Positions 26,811-35,947 of a DNA stretch of 64,000 bases are shown here, one piece after another; position 1 is the stretch's first letter; every line of letters starts with the position of its first letter. Origin of the DNA: Vibrio echinoideorum (GTDB lineage: Bacteria > Pseudomonadota > Gammaproteobacteria > Enterobacterales > Vibrionaceae). The notes beneath the pieces were generated by a model. That model was given only the letters and a program-made list of their open reading frames with translations. It made no database searches and was not told the origin of the DNA. A program made the position numbers and the translations under genes. The DNA lies in NCBI RefSeq assembly GCF_024347455.1, contig NZ_AP025483.1:3348001-3412000 (forward strand). The letters run 5' to 3'.

Positions 26811-27697
26811 TAAACCTCTGCCTTCGCTCTAGTTTCATTCACTAATCGTGTCAAGTATTGACCATACTCATTTTTCATCATAGGTTTAGCTAACGTTAAT
26901 ACTTGCTCATCACTCAACCAACCATTGCGCCATGCGATCTCTTCTAAGCAAGCGACTTTTAGCCCTTGAACATTTTCGATAGTTTGTACAAAAGATGAAG
27001 CTTCATGAAGACTTTCGTGGGTGCCTGTGTCTAGCCACGCAAAACCACGCCCCAATAGCTCCACGTTCAGCGAACCATCATTGAGATACATTTCATTAAG
27101 AGTTGTAATTTCTAGTTCACCACGATGAGACGGCTTCACTTGCTTTGCCATTTCAACTACTCGATTATCATAAAAATACAAGCCTGTAACTGCATAATTA
27201 GATTTTGGTGTTTCCGGCTTCTCTTCGATAGATATTGCTTTCATATTTTCATCAAATTCAACGACACCAAAACGCTCTGGATCTTTGACTTGATAACCGA
27301 AAACAGTAGCACCATAGCTTTGGCTAGCAGCAGAAAGTAAAGAATCAGAGAAATGTTGCCCATAAAAAATATTATCACCCAAGACTAAGCACACTGAATC
27401 GCCACCAATGAACTCTTCACCAATAATAAACGCTTGTGCTAGGCCATCTGGACTTGGTTGAATTGCGTACTCAAGGTTAATACCAAATTCAGAGCCATCA
27501 CCGAGTAAACGCTGAAAACCTGCATTGTCTTCCGGTGTGGTAATAATCAAAATATCTTTAATGCCAGCGAGCATTAATGTCGATATTGGGTAAAACACCA
27601 TTGGTTTATCGTAAATCGGTAAAAGTTGCTTTGATACTCCACGAGTCAACGGGTATAAACGAGTGCCAGAGCCACCAGCTAAAACAATACCTTTCAT
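26810..27697 (-). CDS. rmlA: Glucose-1-phosphate thymidylyltransferase RmlA
   Basis: RmlA makes dTDP-glucose from glucose 1-phosphate and dTTP. The 295-residue protein shows the nucleotidyl transferase motif [35 protein letters not shown] and [12 protein letters not shown]. It overlaps rmlB and rmlD by one base each. It supplies the rhamnose pathway of this O-polysaccharide operon. Confidence 0.97.
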   Translation of the reverse strand: MKGIVLAGGSGTRLYPLTRGVSKQLLPIYDKPMVFYPISTLMLAGIKDILIITTPEDNAGFQRLLGDGSEFGINLEYAIQPSPDGLAQAFIIGEEFIGGDSVCLVLGDNIFYGQHFSDSLLSAASQSYGATVFGYQVKDPERFGVVEFDENMKAISIEEKPETPKSNYAVTGLYFYDNRVVEMAKQVKPSHRGELEITTLNEMYLNDGSLNVELLGRGFAWLDTGTHESLHEASSFVQTIENVQGLKVACLEEIAWRNGWLSDEQVLTLAKPMMKNEYGQYLTRLVNETRAKAEV

Positions 27698-28794
27698 TAT
27701 TTCTTCACCTTTGATTCTGTTGTTTCTACACCTAAACGCTGACGTTGGTAGCTACCATCTTGTACATTTTGGCACCACATAGAATTATCTAGATACCACT
27801 GAACCGTTTTACGAAGACCTGTTTCAAAAGTCTCCTTTGGCGTCCAGCCCAATTCAAGTTGCATTTTAGATGAGTCAATGGCGTAACGACGGTCGTGACC
27901 AGGGCGGTCTTGAACATACGTGATCTGATCTGCGTACGCTGACTCTCTCGGTACTAACGTATCTAGGATCTCACAAATAGTATTAACCACTTCGAGGTTT
28001 TTCTTTTCATTATGACCACCGATATTGTAGGTTTCACCGACTTTCCCTTCAGTCACGACTTTGTAGAGCGCTTTCGCATGGTCTTCTACGAATAACCAAT
28101 CTCTGATTTGGTCGCCTTTACCGTAGATTGGGAGGTCTTTTCCTTCTAAAGCATTCAAAATTACTAATGGAATCAACTTCTCAGGAAAATGATAAGGGCC
28201 GTAGTTATTTGAACAATTCGTTACCATCGTTGGAAGGCCGTAAGTGCGTAACCAGGCTCGCACAAGGTGATCGCTCGATGCTTTTGACGCCGAGTATGGG
28301 CTTGATGGCTCATACGAAGTTGTCTCTAAGAACATCGGCAGCTCGGAGTCTTCAGGCACTTCGTCTGGATGTGGAAGATCCCCATACACTTCATCAGTAG
28401 AGATATGGTGAAAACGAAATTCTGCTTTTGCACACTCTTCAAGCGAATTCCAGTATTCGCGAGTCGCCTCTAATAACGTATATGTGCCAACTATATTTGT
28501 TTCAATAAATGCCGCGGGGCCAGTGATAGACCGGTCAACATGCGATTCGGCAGCTAGGTGCATGACAGCATCCGGTTTGTGCTCAGCGAACACTCGATCA
28601 AGCTCTGAACGATTACAGATATCCACTTGCTCGAACGCGTAACGTTCATTCGAATCCACTTCTAAAAGAGATTCTAAGTTACCTGCATAAGTGAGCTTAT
28701 CAACGTTTACCACACTGTCCGTTGTATTATTTATAATGTGACGTATAACTGCTGAGCCGATAAAACCAGCGCCACCGGTGACTAATATCTTCAC
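27697..28794 (-). CDS. rmlB: dTDP-glucose 4,6-dehydratase RmlB
   Basis: RmlB is the first dedicated enzyme of dTDP-L-rhamnose synthesis after RmlA. The 365-residue protein has [10 protein letters not shown], the STDEVYGDL catalytic segment (Thr, Asp, Glu) and YSASKASSD (YxxxK), plus [18 protein letters not shown] substrate binding (here [15 protein letters not shown]). It is the first gene of the operon running to 18694, with a JUMPStart/ops element 65 bases upstream. Confidence 0.97.
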   Translation of the reverse strand: MKILVTGGAGFIGSAVIRHIINNTTDSVVNVDKLTYAGNLESLLEVDSNERYAFEQVDICNRSELDRVFAEHKPDAVMHLAAESHVDRSITGPAAFIETNIVGTYTLLEATREYWNSLEECAKAEFRFHHISTDEVYGDLPHPDEVPEDSELPMFLETTSYEPSSPYSASKASSDHLVRAWLRTYGLPTMVTNCSNNYGPYHFPEKLIPLVILNALEGKDLPIYGKGDQIRDWLFVEDHAKALYKVVTEGKVGETYNIGGHNEKKNLEVVNTICEILDTLVPRESAYADQITYVQDRPGHDRRYAIDSSKMQLELGWTPKETFETGLRKTVQWYLDNSMWCQNVQDGSYQRQRLGVETTESKVKK

Positions 28795-28858
28795 AAAAAC
28801 TCCTAAAATATAGCTTAAAAATCAAAAAGTTAACACGCGACAGCAATCTCCACCAAGC

Positions 28859-28900
28859 ATGCTACCGCCCTTTGGTCACAAAGCGAAACCACACTACGCA
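28859..28900 (-). promoter_or_regulatory. JUMPStart sequence with ops element upstream of rmlB
   Basis: On the minus strand 28869-28859 reads GGCGGTAGCAT, matching the RfaH-recruiting ops core GGCGGTAG with a T at the eleventh position. The 30 bases before it share CGTAGTGTG, TCGC and AAGGGCGGTAGC spacing with the element upstream of wza. It lies in the leader of the long O-polysaccharide operon, where RfaH-dependent processivity would be expected. Confidence 0.8.
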
Positions 28901-29069
28901 TTCAAACTTTAAAATGTAAATTCTTCTATTATCTATGTATCAATGAATATAATCAAAAAAAAATCCAGTTATGTGCGCGGGTAAGCTAACTCTATGTACA
29001 CCAAACCCCAAAACTCGCTATACTCCGGACCTATAGTTTTTCGCCCAATAACGAATAAGAGTTCAAGAT

Positions 29070-29504
29070 ATGCAAGAGTTAGTTCCATTTGTTCAAGAGA
29101 ATATGATTTTAGCCGTCGTATGGATTGGCTTGATTGTTGCCATTATTGCGAACGTAATCAAAACATCAAACGCTGCCTACAAAGAGATCACGGCAGCACA
29201 AACCACACATCTGATTAACCGTGAAAACGGCGTTGTGGTGGATATTCGTACAAAAGATGAATTCAAAAAAGGCCACATTACTGACGCACTTCACATTTTG
29301 CCGTCAGATATCAAAGCAAATAGCTTTGGTAGCCTTGAAAGTCATAAAGCAGACCCAATCATCGTAGTATGCAAGACAGGTCAGACAGCTCAAGAAAGCG
29401 CTAACCTACTGGTTAAAGCAGGCTTCGAAAACGTAAGCATACTGAAAAGTGGCTTAGTGGCTTGGAGCGAAGCAAACCTACCTTTGGTTAAAGGTAAGAA
29501 ATAG
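29070..29504 (+). CDS. yibN: Membrane-anchored rhodanese-like protein YibN
   Basis: The 144-residue protein has one N-terminal membrane segment (MILAVVWIGLIVAIIANVI, about residues 12-30) and a single rhodanese domain. The active-site loop is VVCKTGQTAQES with the catalytic Cys. Family members move sulfane sulfur or bind sulfur compounds; the specific role of YibN is unclear. Its place directly upstream of secB is conserved in gammaproteobacteria. The gene is divergent from rmlB. Confidence 0.9.
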   Translation: MQELVPFVQENMILAVVWIGLIVAIIANVIKTSNAAYKEITAAQTTHLINRENGVVVDIRTKDEFKKGHITDALHILPSDIKANSFGSLESHKADPIIVVCKTGQTAQESANLLVKAGFENVSILKSGLVAWSEANLPLVKGKK

Positions 29505-29602
29505 GTTAAAGGCAAGAAGTAGTTAAAGGTGAAAAGCCTTTAAAGACAAACAGCCGTTAACGACAAGCAGTAAGCTGACCTAATTACACGAATATGACTT
29601 TA

Positions 29603-29636
29603 AGGTTTTGTTCGGCAGATATGACGAACAAAACCT
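29603..29636 (+). terminator. Perfect 12-bp hairpin between yibN and secB
   Basis: AGGTTTTGTTCG (29603-29614) pairs perfectly with CGAACAAAACCT (29625-29636) across a 10-base loop. It is followed by an AT-rich stretch without an immediate T-run, 26 bases before secB. It could be a weak terminator, an RNA-stabilising end for yibN, or a leader structure for secB. Confidence 0.5.
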
Positions 29637-29662
29637 AATTATAAATTTTTAAGGACAAGAAA

Positions 29663-30139
29663 ATGGCTGAAGCAGCACAACAAGACGCACAACAAAACTT
29701 CTCAATTCAACGTATCTTCCTAAAAGACGTATCTTTTGAAGCGCCAAACTCTCCAGACATGTTTCAAAAAGAGTGGAACCCAGATGTAAAACTGGACCTA
29801 GACACTCAAAGCCGTGAACTTGGCGAAGGCGTGTTCGAAGTAATCCTACGTCTAACTGTTACGGTTAAGAACGCAGATGACACAGCATTCCTTTGTGAAG
29901 TTCAACAAGGTGGTATCTTCTCTGCAAGCGAAATGGAAGCTGGTCAACTAGCACATTGCTTAGGTGCTTTCTGCCCTAACATCTTATTCCCATACGCTCG
30001 TGAAACGATTTCTAGCCTAGTGGTTAAAGGTACGTTCCCACAACTGAACCTAGCGCCAGTAAACTTTGATGCTTTGTTCATGAACTACCTACAAAACCAA
30101 GCTCAACAAGCAGAACAAACTGAAGGCGAGCAAGCTTAA
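29663..30139 (+). CDS. secB: Protein export chaperone SecB
   Basis: SecB is a tetrameric cytoplasmic chaperone that keeps preproteins unfolded and delivers them to SecA. The 158-residue protein is full length, with [28 protein letters not shown], the CEVQQGGIF segment and the [21 protein letters not shown] stretch with the SecA-contact region, and an acidic Gln/Glu-rich tail. A strong terminator follows the gene. Confidence 0.98.
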   Translation: MAEAAQQDAQQNFSIQRIFLKDVSFEAPNSPDMFQKEWNPDVKLDLDTQSRELGEGVFEVILRLTVTVKNADDTAFLCEVQQGGIFSASEMEAGQLAHCLGAFCPNILFPYARETISSLVVKGTFPQLNLAPVNFDALFMNYLQNQAQQAEQTEGEQA

Positions 30140-30249
30140 GTTTCTAAGTAGAACTTAACGTTTAGTTAGCCAATGGTCCTTATAAACTCTTAGTTTATTA
30201 GAAGATTGGTTTTGATTAGAAGCTTGGCTTTTATTAAATAGTTAGTTTT

Positions 30250-30282
30250 AAATGCACATCGCAGCTTCTGCGGTGTGCATTT
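30250..30282 (+). terminator. Intrinsic terminator of secB
   Basis: A 15-bp stem with one G-T pair (30250-30264 with 30268-30282) closes on a three-base CTT loop and continues into a T-run. It is the clearest single-direction intrinsic terminator in this part of the window. Confidence 0.9.
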
Positions 30283-30290
30283 TTTGTATA

Positions 30291-30410
30291 TTCTTTTAGT
30301 GAAGAGCGTTTTCTTTTAGCGGAGAGCGCTGTTATTTAGTAGAGAGCGCCTTTATTTGGTAGGAGCACTATCTTTTGGTAAAGACCTCTTTCTTTTATAG
30401 AGAACTTCTC
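30291..30410. repeat. Degenerate 20-bp tandem repeat upstream of gpsA
   Basis: Six imperfect units of about 20 bases follow one another, each starting with a TTCTTTTAG- or TTATTTGGT-like block and ending in an AGAGCG-like block (starts near 30291, 30311, 30332, 30352, 30371 and 30391). They fill most of the 311-bp secB-gpsA gap. No spacers and no conserved hairpin are present, so it is not a CRISPR array. Confidence 0.6.
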
Positions 30411-30450
30411 CAGAACTCTTCGATTTCCCTCATTATTTTTAGGTGGAAGC

Positions 30451-31497
30451 ATGACAGAAACAACTCGCCCGATTAACACGACAAACGCTTACGGTAAAGA
30501 CATTGCGATGACAGTGGTAGGCGCAGGTTCTTATGGGACATCTTTAGCGATCTCTCTAGCGCGTAACGGTGCAAACGTTGTTCTTTGGGGGCATGATCCG
30601 GTTCATATGGCTCGTCTTGAATCTGAGCGTGCGAATAATGAGTTTCTGCCGAATATCGATTTTCCTGAAAGTCTCATCATCGAATCAGACCTTGAGAAAG
30701 CGGTAACAGCAAGCCGAGACCTTCTTGTTGTTGTTCCTAGCCACGTGTTTGGTATCGTTCTAAATAGCCTAAAACCTCACTTAACGACAAACTCTCGTAT
30801 TTGTTGGGCAACCAAAGGTTTAGAGCCAGAAACAGGCCGCCTACTTAAAGATGTCGCCCACGATGTACTTGGTGATGGTTACTCACTGGCTGTTCTATCA
30901 GGTCCTACCTTCGCCAAAGAATTAGCGATGGGTATGCCAACGGCTATCTCTGTCGCTTCACCTGACGAAGTTTTCCTAGAAGAGCTACAAGAGAAGATTC
31001 ATTGCGGCAAAACATTCCGCGTATACGCAAACTCTGATTTCATCGGCATGCAACTGGGTGGCGCGGTTAAAAATGTTATCGCAATTGGCGCAGGCATGTC
31101 AGATGGTATTGGCTTTGGTGCTAATGCTCGTACCGCACTTATCACGCGAGGCTTAGCGGAAATGAGCCGATTGGGCGCAGCTCTTGGCGCGCAACCAGAA
31201 ACCTTTATGGGCATGGCTGGGTTGGGTGACTTAGTACTAACCTGTACTGATAACCAATCACGTAACCGTCGCTTTGGTTTGGCACTTGGCGCAGGCAAAG
31301 ATGTGGATACCGCACAAGAAGAAATTGGCCAAGTCGTTGAAGGTTATCGCAACACCAAAGAAGTTTGGTTATTATCAGAACGCATGGGCGTTGAGATGCC
31401 AATTGTTGAACAAATTTATCAAGTGTTGTATCAAGGGAAAGATGCACACCTGGCGGCGCAAGATCTACTTGCACGAGACAAGAAGTCAGAAAGATAG
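30451..31497 (+). CDS. gpsA: NAD(P)-dependent glycerol-3-phosphate dehydrogenase GpsA
   Basis: GpsA makes sn-glycerol 3-phosphate from dihydroxyacetone phosphate for phospholipid synthesis. The 348-residue protein has the Rossmann motif [12 protein letters not shown], the catalytic-Lys region [14 protein letters not shown] and the [10 protein letters not shown] and SRNRRFG segments. A good ribosome binding site (AGGTGGA) precedes the ATG. The order secB-gpsA-cysE is conserved in Vibrio and enterobacteria. Confidence 0.97.
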   Translation: MTETTRPINTTNAYGKDIAMTVVGAGSYGTSLAISLARNGANVVLWGHDPVHMARLESERANNEFLPNIDFPESLIIESDLEKAVTASRDLLVVVPSHVFGIVLNSLKPHLTTNSRICWATKGLEPETGRLLKDVAHDVLGDGYSLAVLSGPTFAKELAMGMPTAISVASPDEVFLEELQEKIHCGKTFRVYANSDFIGMQLGGAVKNVIAIGAGMSDGIGFGANARTALITRGLAEMSRLGAALGAQPETFMGMAGLGDLVLTCTDNQSRNRRFGLALGAGKDVDTAQEEIGQVVEGYRNTKEVWLLSERMGVEMPIVEQIYQVLYQGKDAHLAAQDLLARDKKSER

Positions 31498-31648
31498 TAA
31501 GAGCAGTAAAGAGATTCGAGTAAGCTAGATTCGAAAAGATGAAGAGCACATTCAAAGTTCGACGAAAAATGCTTTTCATTACTCGCTACTCTAATCGGCT
31601 CTTCTAAACTCACTCGTCTCTGCCCCTTAAAAAATAATGGATGGTAAA
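31498..31648. repeat. Degenerate intergenic repeat, gpsA-cysE gap
   Basis: The gap holds an imperfect dyad, GAAGAGC (31541-31547) with GCTCTTC (31598-31604), enclosing GAAAAATGCTTTTC and TTACTCGCTACTC. Similar words (GATGCGAAAA, GAAGAG, CTCTTC, TACTCG) recur after cysE, envC and yjbH. Confidence 0.4.
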
Positions 31649-32470
31649 ATGAAACACTGTGAACAACAAAAAGTTTGGCAATACATTGTGAAGGAAGCTC
31701 GACAGCAGTCGGAGCAAGAACCTATGCTTGCGAGTTTTTATCATGCCACGATTATCAACCATGAAAGCTTGGGGGCTGCACTCAGCTACATTTTGGCAAA
31801 CAAGCTTAAAACAGCTTCAATGCCAGCAATGGCAGTGCGTGAAGTGGTTGAACAAGCATTTAAGCAGGACCAATCTATTATTGATGCGGCTGCTTGTGAT
31901 ATTTGCGCGACGGTAAATCGAGATCCTGCGGTCGAGATGTACTCGATGCCTCTGCTTTATCTGAAAGGCTACCACGCTCTGCAAGGTTACCGAGTGGCTA
32001 ACTGGCTGTGGAAACAAGGGCGTATTGCACTTGCTACTTACTTACAAAACCAAATTTCAGTTGCTTGCCAAGTTGATATTCATCCGGCGGCTCGCATCGG
32101 TAAAGCAATCATGCTCGACCACGCTACAGGTATCGTGATTGGTGAAACAGCCGTCGTTGAAAATGATGTGTCTATCCTTCAAGACGTAACTTTAGGTGGT
32201 ACGGGTAAAGAAGGTGGCGATCGTCACCCTAAAATCCGAGAAGGTGTAATGATCGGTGCTGGTGCCAAAATTCTCGGCAATATTGAAGTGGGTGAAGGCG
32301 CTAAGATTGGCTCTTGCTCTGTAGTTCTGCAAGCCGTACCACCTCATACGACTGTTGCAGGTGTTCCCGCTAAGATTGTCGGTAAACCGAAAACGGACAA
32401 ACCTTCTTTGGATATGGACCAAGGGTTCAACGGTCGCTCTCAGAACTTCATCCATGGTGATGGGATTTAA
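31649..32470 (+). CDS. cysE: Serine O-acetyltransferase CysE
   Basis: CysE forms O-acetylserine, the acceptor for sulfide in cysteine synthesis. The protein has an N-terminal helical domain (SYILANKLKTASMPA) and a C-terminal left-handed beta-helix with hexapeptide repeats (DIHPAARIGKAIMLDHATGIVIGETAVV, GAKILGNIEVGEGAKIGSCSVV). His in LDHATG is catalytic. The start at 31649 (MKHCEQQKVW) is preferred over the ATG at 31637 because a GGATGG-like binding site precedes it and homologues begin this way. It is not part of the surface-sulfation module. Confidence 0.95.
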   Translation: MKHCEQQKVWQYIVKEARQQSEQEPMLASFYHATIINHESLGAALSYILANKLKTASMPAMAVREVVEQAFKQDQSIIDAAACDICATVNRDPAVEMYSMPLLYLKGYHALQGYRVANWLWKQGRIALATYLQNQISVACQVDIHPAARIGKAIMLDHATGIVIGETAVVENDVSILQDVTLGGTGKEGGDRHPKIREGVMIGAGAKILGNIEVGEGAKIGSCSVVLQAVPPHTTVAGVPAKIVGKPKTDKPSLDMDQGFNGRSQNFIHGDGI

Positions 32471-32539
32471 GAGCAGATTCGGGATCCGATGAATAACCGA
32501 TAGCCGAGATGCGAAAAGATTTAAAAGCGGATGTTGATA
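32471..32539. repeat. Short degenerate repeat, cysE-envC gap
   Basis: The gap contains GCAGATTCGGGATCCGATG and GAGATGCGAAAAGATTTAAAAGC, which resemble GCAGATACGGGATGCG and GCGAAAAATTTAGAGC after envC (33709-33738). This appears to be a dispersed intergenic sequence family rather than a regulatory site of either gene. Confidence 0.4.
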
Positions 32540-33706
32540 ATGAATAAGAGCAAAATGACGATAATGATGAAACCAGTCCAAGCAATTAGCACTGTTCTTT
32601 TGATATCTGCCAGCCTTTGTGTTGCTCTTTTATCTACATCATCATTTGCCGCCTCTCAGGGGGAACTAAAAGGCGTATCGAGCGAAATATCTCGCCAACA
32701 AAAAAACCTTACCTCACAGCAGAAAAAACTCGATAGCCTACAGGCAAACCTCAAGAAACAAGAGCTCTCCATCGCTTCGCTTGAAAAAGCGATTCTAGAC
32801 AGTAAAAAGCAACTCAATACTGCTAATGCTAATATTGCGAACTTAAGTACCAAGATAGAAGCACTCACAGCACAAAAAAAAATTCAGACAGACAAGTTAG
32901 AACAGCTCATTCAAACTTACTACATGACAAGCCGAGCTAAAGCCTCTTCTCACATTCTCAATACTGGGGTAGAAGAAGATCGCATTAGCCACTACTATCA
33001 ACACCTTGCCAAAGCGCGCTCGGCAACAATCAAAACGCTTGAACGAACGCAGCTTGAATTAGAAGAAAGCCACAAACAGCGTCAACTTGAGCAAGAACAA
33101 ATAGCTATGCTGTTAAAACAACAAACCTCAAAACGCGACAAGCTATCTCAGACTCAAACGCAGCGTAAACAAACGGTTGGCAGCATTAAGAAAAACATCT
33201 CGGGTGACAAGAACTATCTGGCAGAGCTTCAGCGAAATGAAACTCGCCTGAAAGCTGAAATAGCGAAAGCCGAGAAAGCGGCTCGTGAAAGACGCAATGC
33301 CGTCCCTATGGATGGGTTAGCCAAACGTAAAGGTAAACTACCTTGGCCAATCAAAGATAAAGTTCTACATAACTACGGTTCGCGCCAAACCGGCCAAGTA
33401 AACTGGAAAGGCATGGTGATCAACGCTAAATACGGTCAGCAAGTTAAATCGGTTTATTCAGGAACAGTGGTATTCGCTGAATATCTGCGTGGTTATGGCT
33501 TAGTAGTACTGCTTGACCATGGCAAAGGCGATATGACGCTCTACGGCTTTAACCAAGCGCTTTTAAAGAAAGAGGGTGACAAAGTTAAAGCGGGTGAAGC
33601 GATTGCACTTGCTGGTAACACTGGCGGCCAAACTCGTCCATCACTGTACTTTGAGATTCGTAGAAACAGCCAAGCTCAGAACCCGAAGAGTTGGTTGGTT
33701 AGGTAA
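32540..33706 (+). CDS. envC: Murein hydrolase activator EnvC
   Basis: EnvC is a periplasmic factor recruited to the septum by FtsEX, where it activates amidases AmiA/AmiB for cell separation. The product has a signal peptide (VLLISASLCVALLSTSSFAAS), a long coiled coil (about residues 35-270) and a C-terminal LytM domain (about 285-388). The LytM zinc ligands are degenerate: the usual HLHFEIR is LYFEIR here, as expected for an activator without its own hydrolase activity. The ATG at 32540 is chosen; another lies three codons upstream at 32531. Confidence 0.93.
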   Translation: MNKSKMTIMMKPVQAISTVLLISASLCVALLSTSSFAASQGELKGVSSEISRQQKNLTSQQKKLDSLQANLKKQELSIASLEKAILDSKKQLNTANANIANLSTKIEALTAQKKIQTDKLEQLIQTYYMTSRAKASSHILNTGVEEDRISHYYQHLAKARSATIKTLERTQLELEESHKQRQLEQEQIAMLLKQQTSKRDKLSQTQTQRKQTVGSIKKNISGDKNYLAELQRNETRLKAEIAKAEKAARERRNAVPMDGLAKRKGKLPWPIKDKVLHNYGSRQTGQVNWKGMVINAKYGQQVKSVYSGTVVFAEYLRGYGLVVLLDHGKGDMTLYGFNQALLKKEGDKVKAGEAIALAGNTGGQTRPSLYFEIRRNSQAQNPKSWLVR

Positions 33707-33732
33707 AAGCAGATACGGGATGCGAAAAATTT

Positions 33733-33806
33733 AGAGCTGATTTAGGAATTGAAGAGAACTTCATTACCGCTATCTAGCTACTCGAGTCAGCTCTTGCCCG
33801 CTCTTC
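33733..33806. repeat. Nested inverted repeat between convergent envC and tetR
   Basis: AGAGCTGA (33733-33740) pairs with TCAGCTCT (33787-33794), and GAAGAG (33751-33756) matches CTCTTC (33801-33806). No T-run is attached. It resembles the gpsA-cysE element in word content and may act as an RNA end for both convergent genes. Confidence 0.4.
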
Positions 33807-33835
33807 AAATCCCCTTTTCGCTCACTCATCTCTTT

Positions 33836-34474
33836 CTACTTCGAATTCAAAGCCCTTACACCATCTTCCAATAATGTCAGCTGCTCGAAGCCTTGTGTTG
33901 TTGCAATCGGTTTGACGGTCGCTATCATCTGTAGCATTCCTTGATGGACCACTTGCTCAGTAATTTGAGCTTTTGGAGACATTGCAGACTGATATGCCAA
34001 CCAACCCGATGCAATCAAGTGAAGAGACGTAACCATCGATTTCATTTCTGCATCTGTTGCTTTGAGCAAGTTCAACTCAACGAAGGCTCTCATGATACCC
34101 ACAAGATTAGTTTGCAGTTTTTCTTGAACTGCCATGTAATCAAGATGGAGCTTTTCATCACGAGACAATATTTCAGGTAGGTTCGCATAGAAGAATCGGT
34201 ACTTCCACATCAGCGTGAAGATAGAATCTAAGTAGCTCTTTAGTAGCGTCAGACTTTCTTGTTGCCCTTGAATCGGTGTGAACCTTTCAAGCAACTCTGT
34301 CGAATAGAGAGTAAAGATATCACGGACAATTTCTTGTTTGTTGCGGAAGTGGTAGTAGAGATTACCAGGGCTAATCTCGATGTGCTCAGCAATATGATTG
34401 GTCGTAATACTACGCTCGCCATGCTCATTAAAAAGCTCTAGAGCAGCATAAACAATCTTGTCACGTGTTTTCAT
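33836..34474 (-). CDS. TetR/AcrR-family transcriptional regulator
   Basis: The 212-residue protein has an N-terminal TetR DNA-binding domain (residues 6-52: DKIVYAALELFNEHGERSITTNHIAEHIEISPGNLYYHFRNKQEIV across positions 4-49) with the usual GNLYYHFRNK recognition-helix end. The C-terminal ligand domain is family-specific and its ligand is unknown. The gene has no close operon partner: it is convergent with envC and stands 157 bases downstream of ugd on the same strand. A 42-bp inverted repeat over its likely promoter suggests autoregulation. Confidence 0.9.
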   Translation of the reverse strand: MKTRDKIVYAALELFNEHGERSITTNHIAEHIEISPGNLYYHFRNKQEIVRDIFTLYSTELLERFTPIQGQQESLTLLKSYLDSIFTLMWKYRFFYANLPEILSRDEKLHLDYMAVQEKLQTNLVGIMRAFVELNLLKATDAEMKSMVTSLHLIASGWLAYQSAMSPKAQITEQVVHQGMLQMIATVKPIATTQGFEQLTLLEDGVRALNSK

Positions 34475-34489
34475 TGATAATAAGTATCC

Positions 34490-34531
34490 CTATCCGTTTA
34501 GTGGTTCAGTATATCGCCACTAAGCGGATAG
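34490..34531. promoter_or_regulatory. 42-bp inverted repeat over the tetR promoter, probable operator
   Basis: A 15-bp arm (CTATCCGTTTAGTGG, 34490-34504) pairs with 34517-34531 with one G-T position. The 12-base centre contains, on the minus strand, TATACT, a good -10 hexamer. It lies 16 bases upstream of the tetR ATG. An operator that overlaps the promoter is the usual TetR autoregulation layout. No matching -35 box is obvious. Confidence 0.6.
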
Positions 34532-34631
34532 ATCGAGCTGATAACATCTGGTCGAATTAGCAAACGCTAAAATTCACCTTCAATCCATCACACCTGTAAT
34601 TAATAGCTGCTAGAATCAATAGCTGCGGGAA

Positions 34632-35795
34632 TCAATCACTGCCAAACAGGTCTCGTGTGTACACCTTATCTGCAACGTCTGATATTTCATCGACCATTCT
34701 GTTGGATACAATCACATCAGATACGGCTTTGAACTCTTCTAGGTCAGAATAAACCTTCGAGTTAAAGAAGTGTTCTTCTTCCAACACAGGTTCGAACACG
34801 ACCACTTCAATACCTTTAGCTTTCAAACGCTTCATGATGCCTTGAATCGACGACGCACGGAAGTTGTCTGAACCGGCCTTCATGATCAATCGATAAATGC
34901 CCACCACTTTAGGCGAGCGCTTAATAATGGACTCCGCAATAAAATCTTTACGAGTGCGGTTAGCGTCAACAATAGCGCCCACAATGTTGTTAGGTACATC
35001 TTGGTAATTAGCCAACAGTTGCTTGGTGTCTTTCGGTAAGCAGTAACCACCGTAACCAAATGAAGGATTGTTGTAATGATTGCCAATTCGAGGGTCTAAA
35101 CCCACACCTTCGATGATCTGACGAGAATCTAAGCCATGCGCTTCCGCGTAAGAATCGAGCTCATTGAAATAAGAAACACGCATCGCCAGGTAGGTATTTG
35201 AGAAGAGCTTTACTGCTTCCGCTTCTGTGGAGTGAGTAAATAGTACGTCGATATTCTCTTTTTCTGCGCCTTCAACAAGAAGGTTTGCAAACACTTTAGC
35301 TCGCTCAGAACACTCACCAACAATGATTCGTGATGGGTGCAGGTTATCGTACAGGGCTTTGCCTTCACGTAAAAATTCTGGCGAGAACATAATGTTTTCA
35401 CAGTTCAAATCTTGCTTAACGCGCTCAGTATAACCAACAGGTACCGTTGATTTGATCACCATGACGGCATTCGGGTTTACCATCATTACGTCACGAATCA
35501 CCGACTCTACAGAACTGGTATTAAAGTAGTTCGTTTTAGGGTCATAGTCGGTTGGCGTAGCGATAATAACGAAATCCGCATCTTGATACGCTTGCTTATC
35601 GGTTGTGGCTTGAAAACTCAAAGCACGATTAGCCAAAAACTCTTCAATCTCTACATCCATGATTGGCGATTGCTTGTTGTTCAACATCGATACCTTTTCT
35701 TCGACGATATCAACTGCAACAACATCATGATTCTGCGCTAACAACATCGCATTGGATAAACCTACATAACCGGTACCCGCAACTGCAATTTTCAT
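34632..35795 (-). CDS. ugd: UDP-glucose 6-dehydrogenase Ugd
   Basis: Ugd oxidises UDP-glucose twice with NAD+ to UDP-glucuronic acid, a precursor for capsule, O-antigen or lipid A decoration. The 387-residue protein is of the short bacterial type: [15 protein letters not shown] at the N-terminus, [21 protein letters not shown] and the catalytic Cys in [14 protein letters not shown]. It is divergent from hldD at the left border of the core cluster. Confidence 0.96.
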   Translation of the reverse strand: MKIAVAGTGYVGLSNAMLLAQNHDVVAVDIVEEKVSMLNNKQSPIMDVEIEEFLANRALSFQATTDKQAYQDADFVIIATPTDYDPKTNYFNTSSVESVIRDVMMVNPNAVMVIKSTVPVGYTERVKQDLNCENIMFSPEFLREGKALYDNLHPSRIIVGECSERAKVFANLLVEGAEKENIDVLFTHSTEAEAVKLFSNTYLAMRVSYFNELDSYAEAHGLDSRQIIEGVGLDPRIGNHYNNPSFGYGGYCLPKDTKQLLANYQDVPNNIVGAIVDANRTRKDFIAESIIKRSPKVVGIYRLIMKAGSDNFRASSIQGIMKRLKAKGIEVVVFEPVLEEEHFFNSKVYSDLEEFKAVSDVIVSNRMVDEISDVADKVYTRDLFGSD

Positions 35796-35947
35796 GATAA
35801 TACCTATAATTTCGAGTGCTTACTGCGCACTTACCTAAGACTAATCTGCTCATATCATACTCCGCTTAAGGAATTATTCCACTAGCCCGTCTTTGTCATT
35901 CCTTGCTATACTCGCGGTAGTTTTATATTCAAAAGAGTAGGAAAAAT

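Noticed and set aside
30291..30410. CRISPR array
   Set aside because: Units are contiguous, degenerate and about 20 bases long with no spacers, and no cas gene is nearby.
31649..32470. cysE as part of the PAPS/sulfation module
   Set aside because: cysE lies in the conserved secB-gpsA-cysE block and serves cysteine synthesis; its closeness to the cys genes at 8-14 kb is not evidence of joint function.
35913..35923. CGCGGTAGTTT upstream of hldD as a third ops element
   Set aside because: The first base differs from GGCGGTAG and the JUMPStart block shared by the two real elements is missing, so a chance match is likely.
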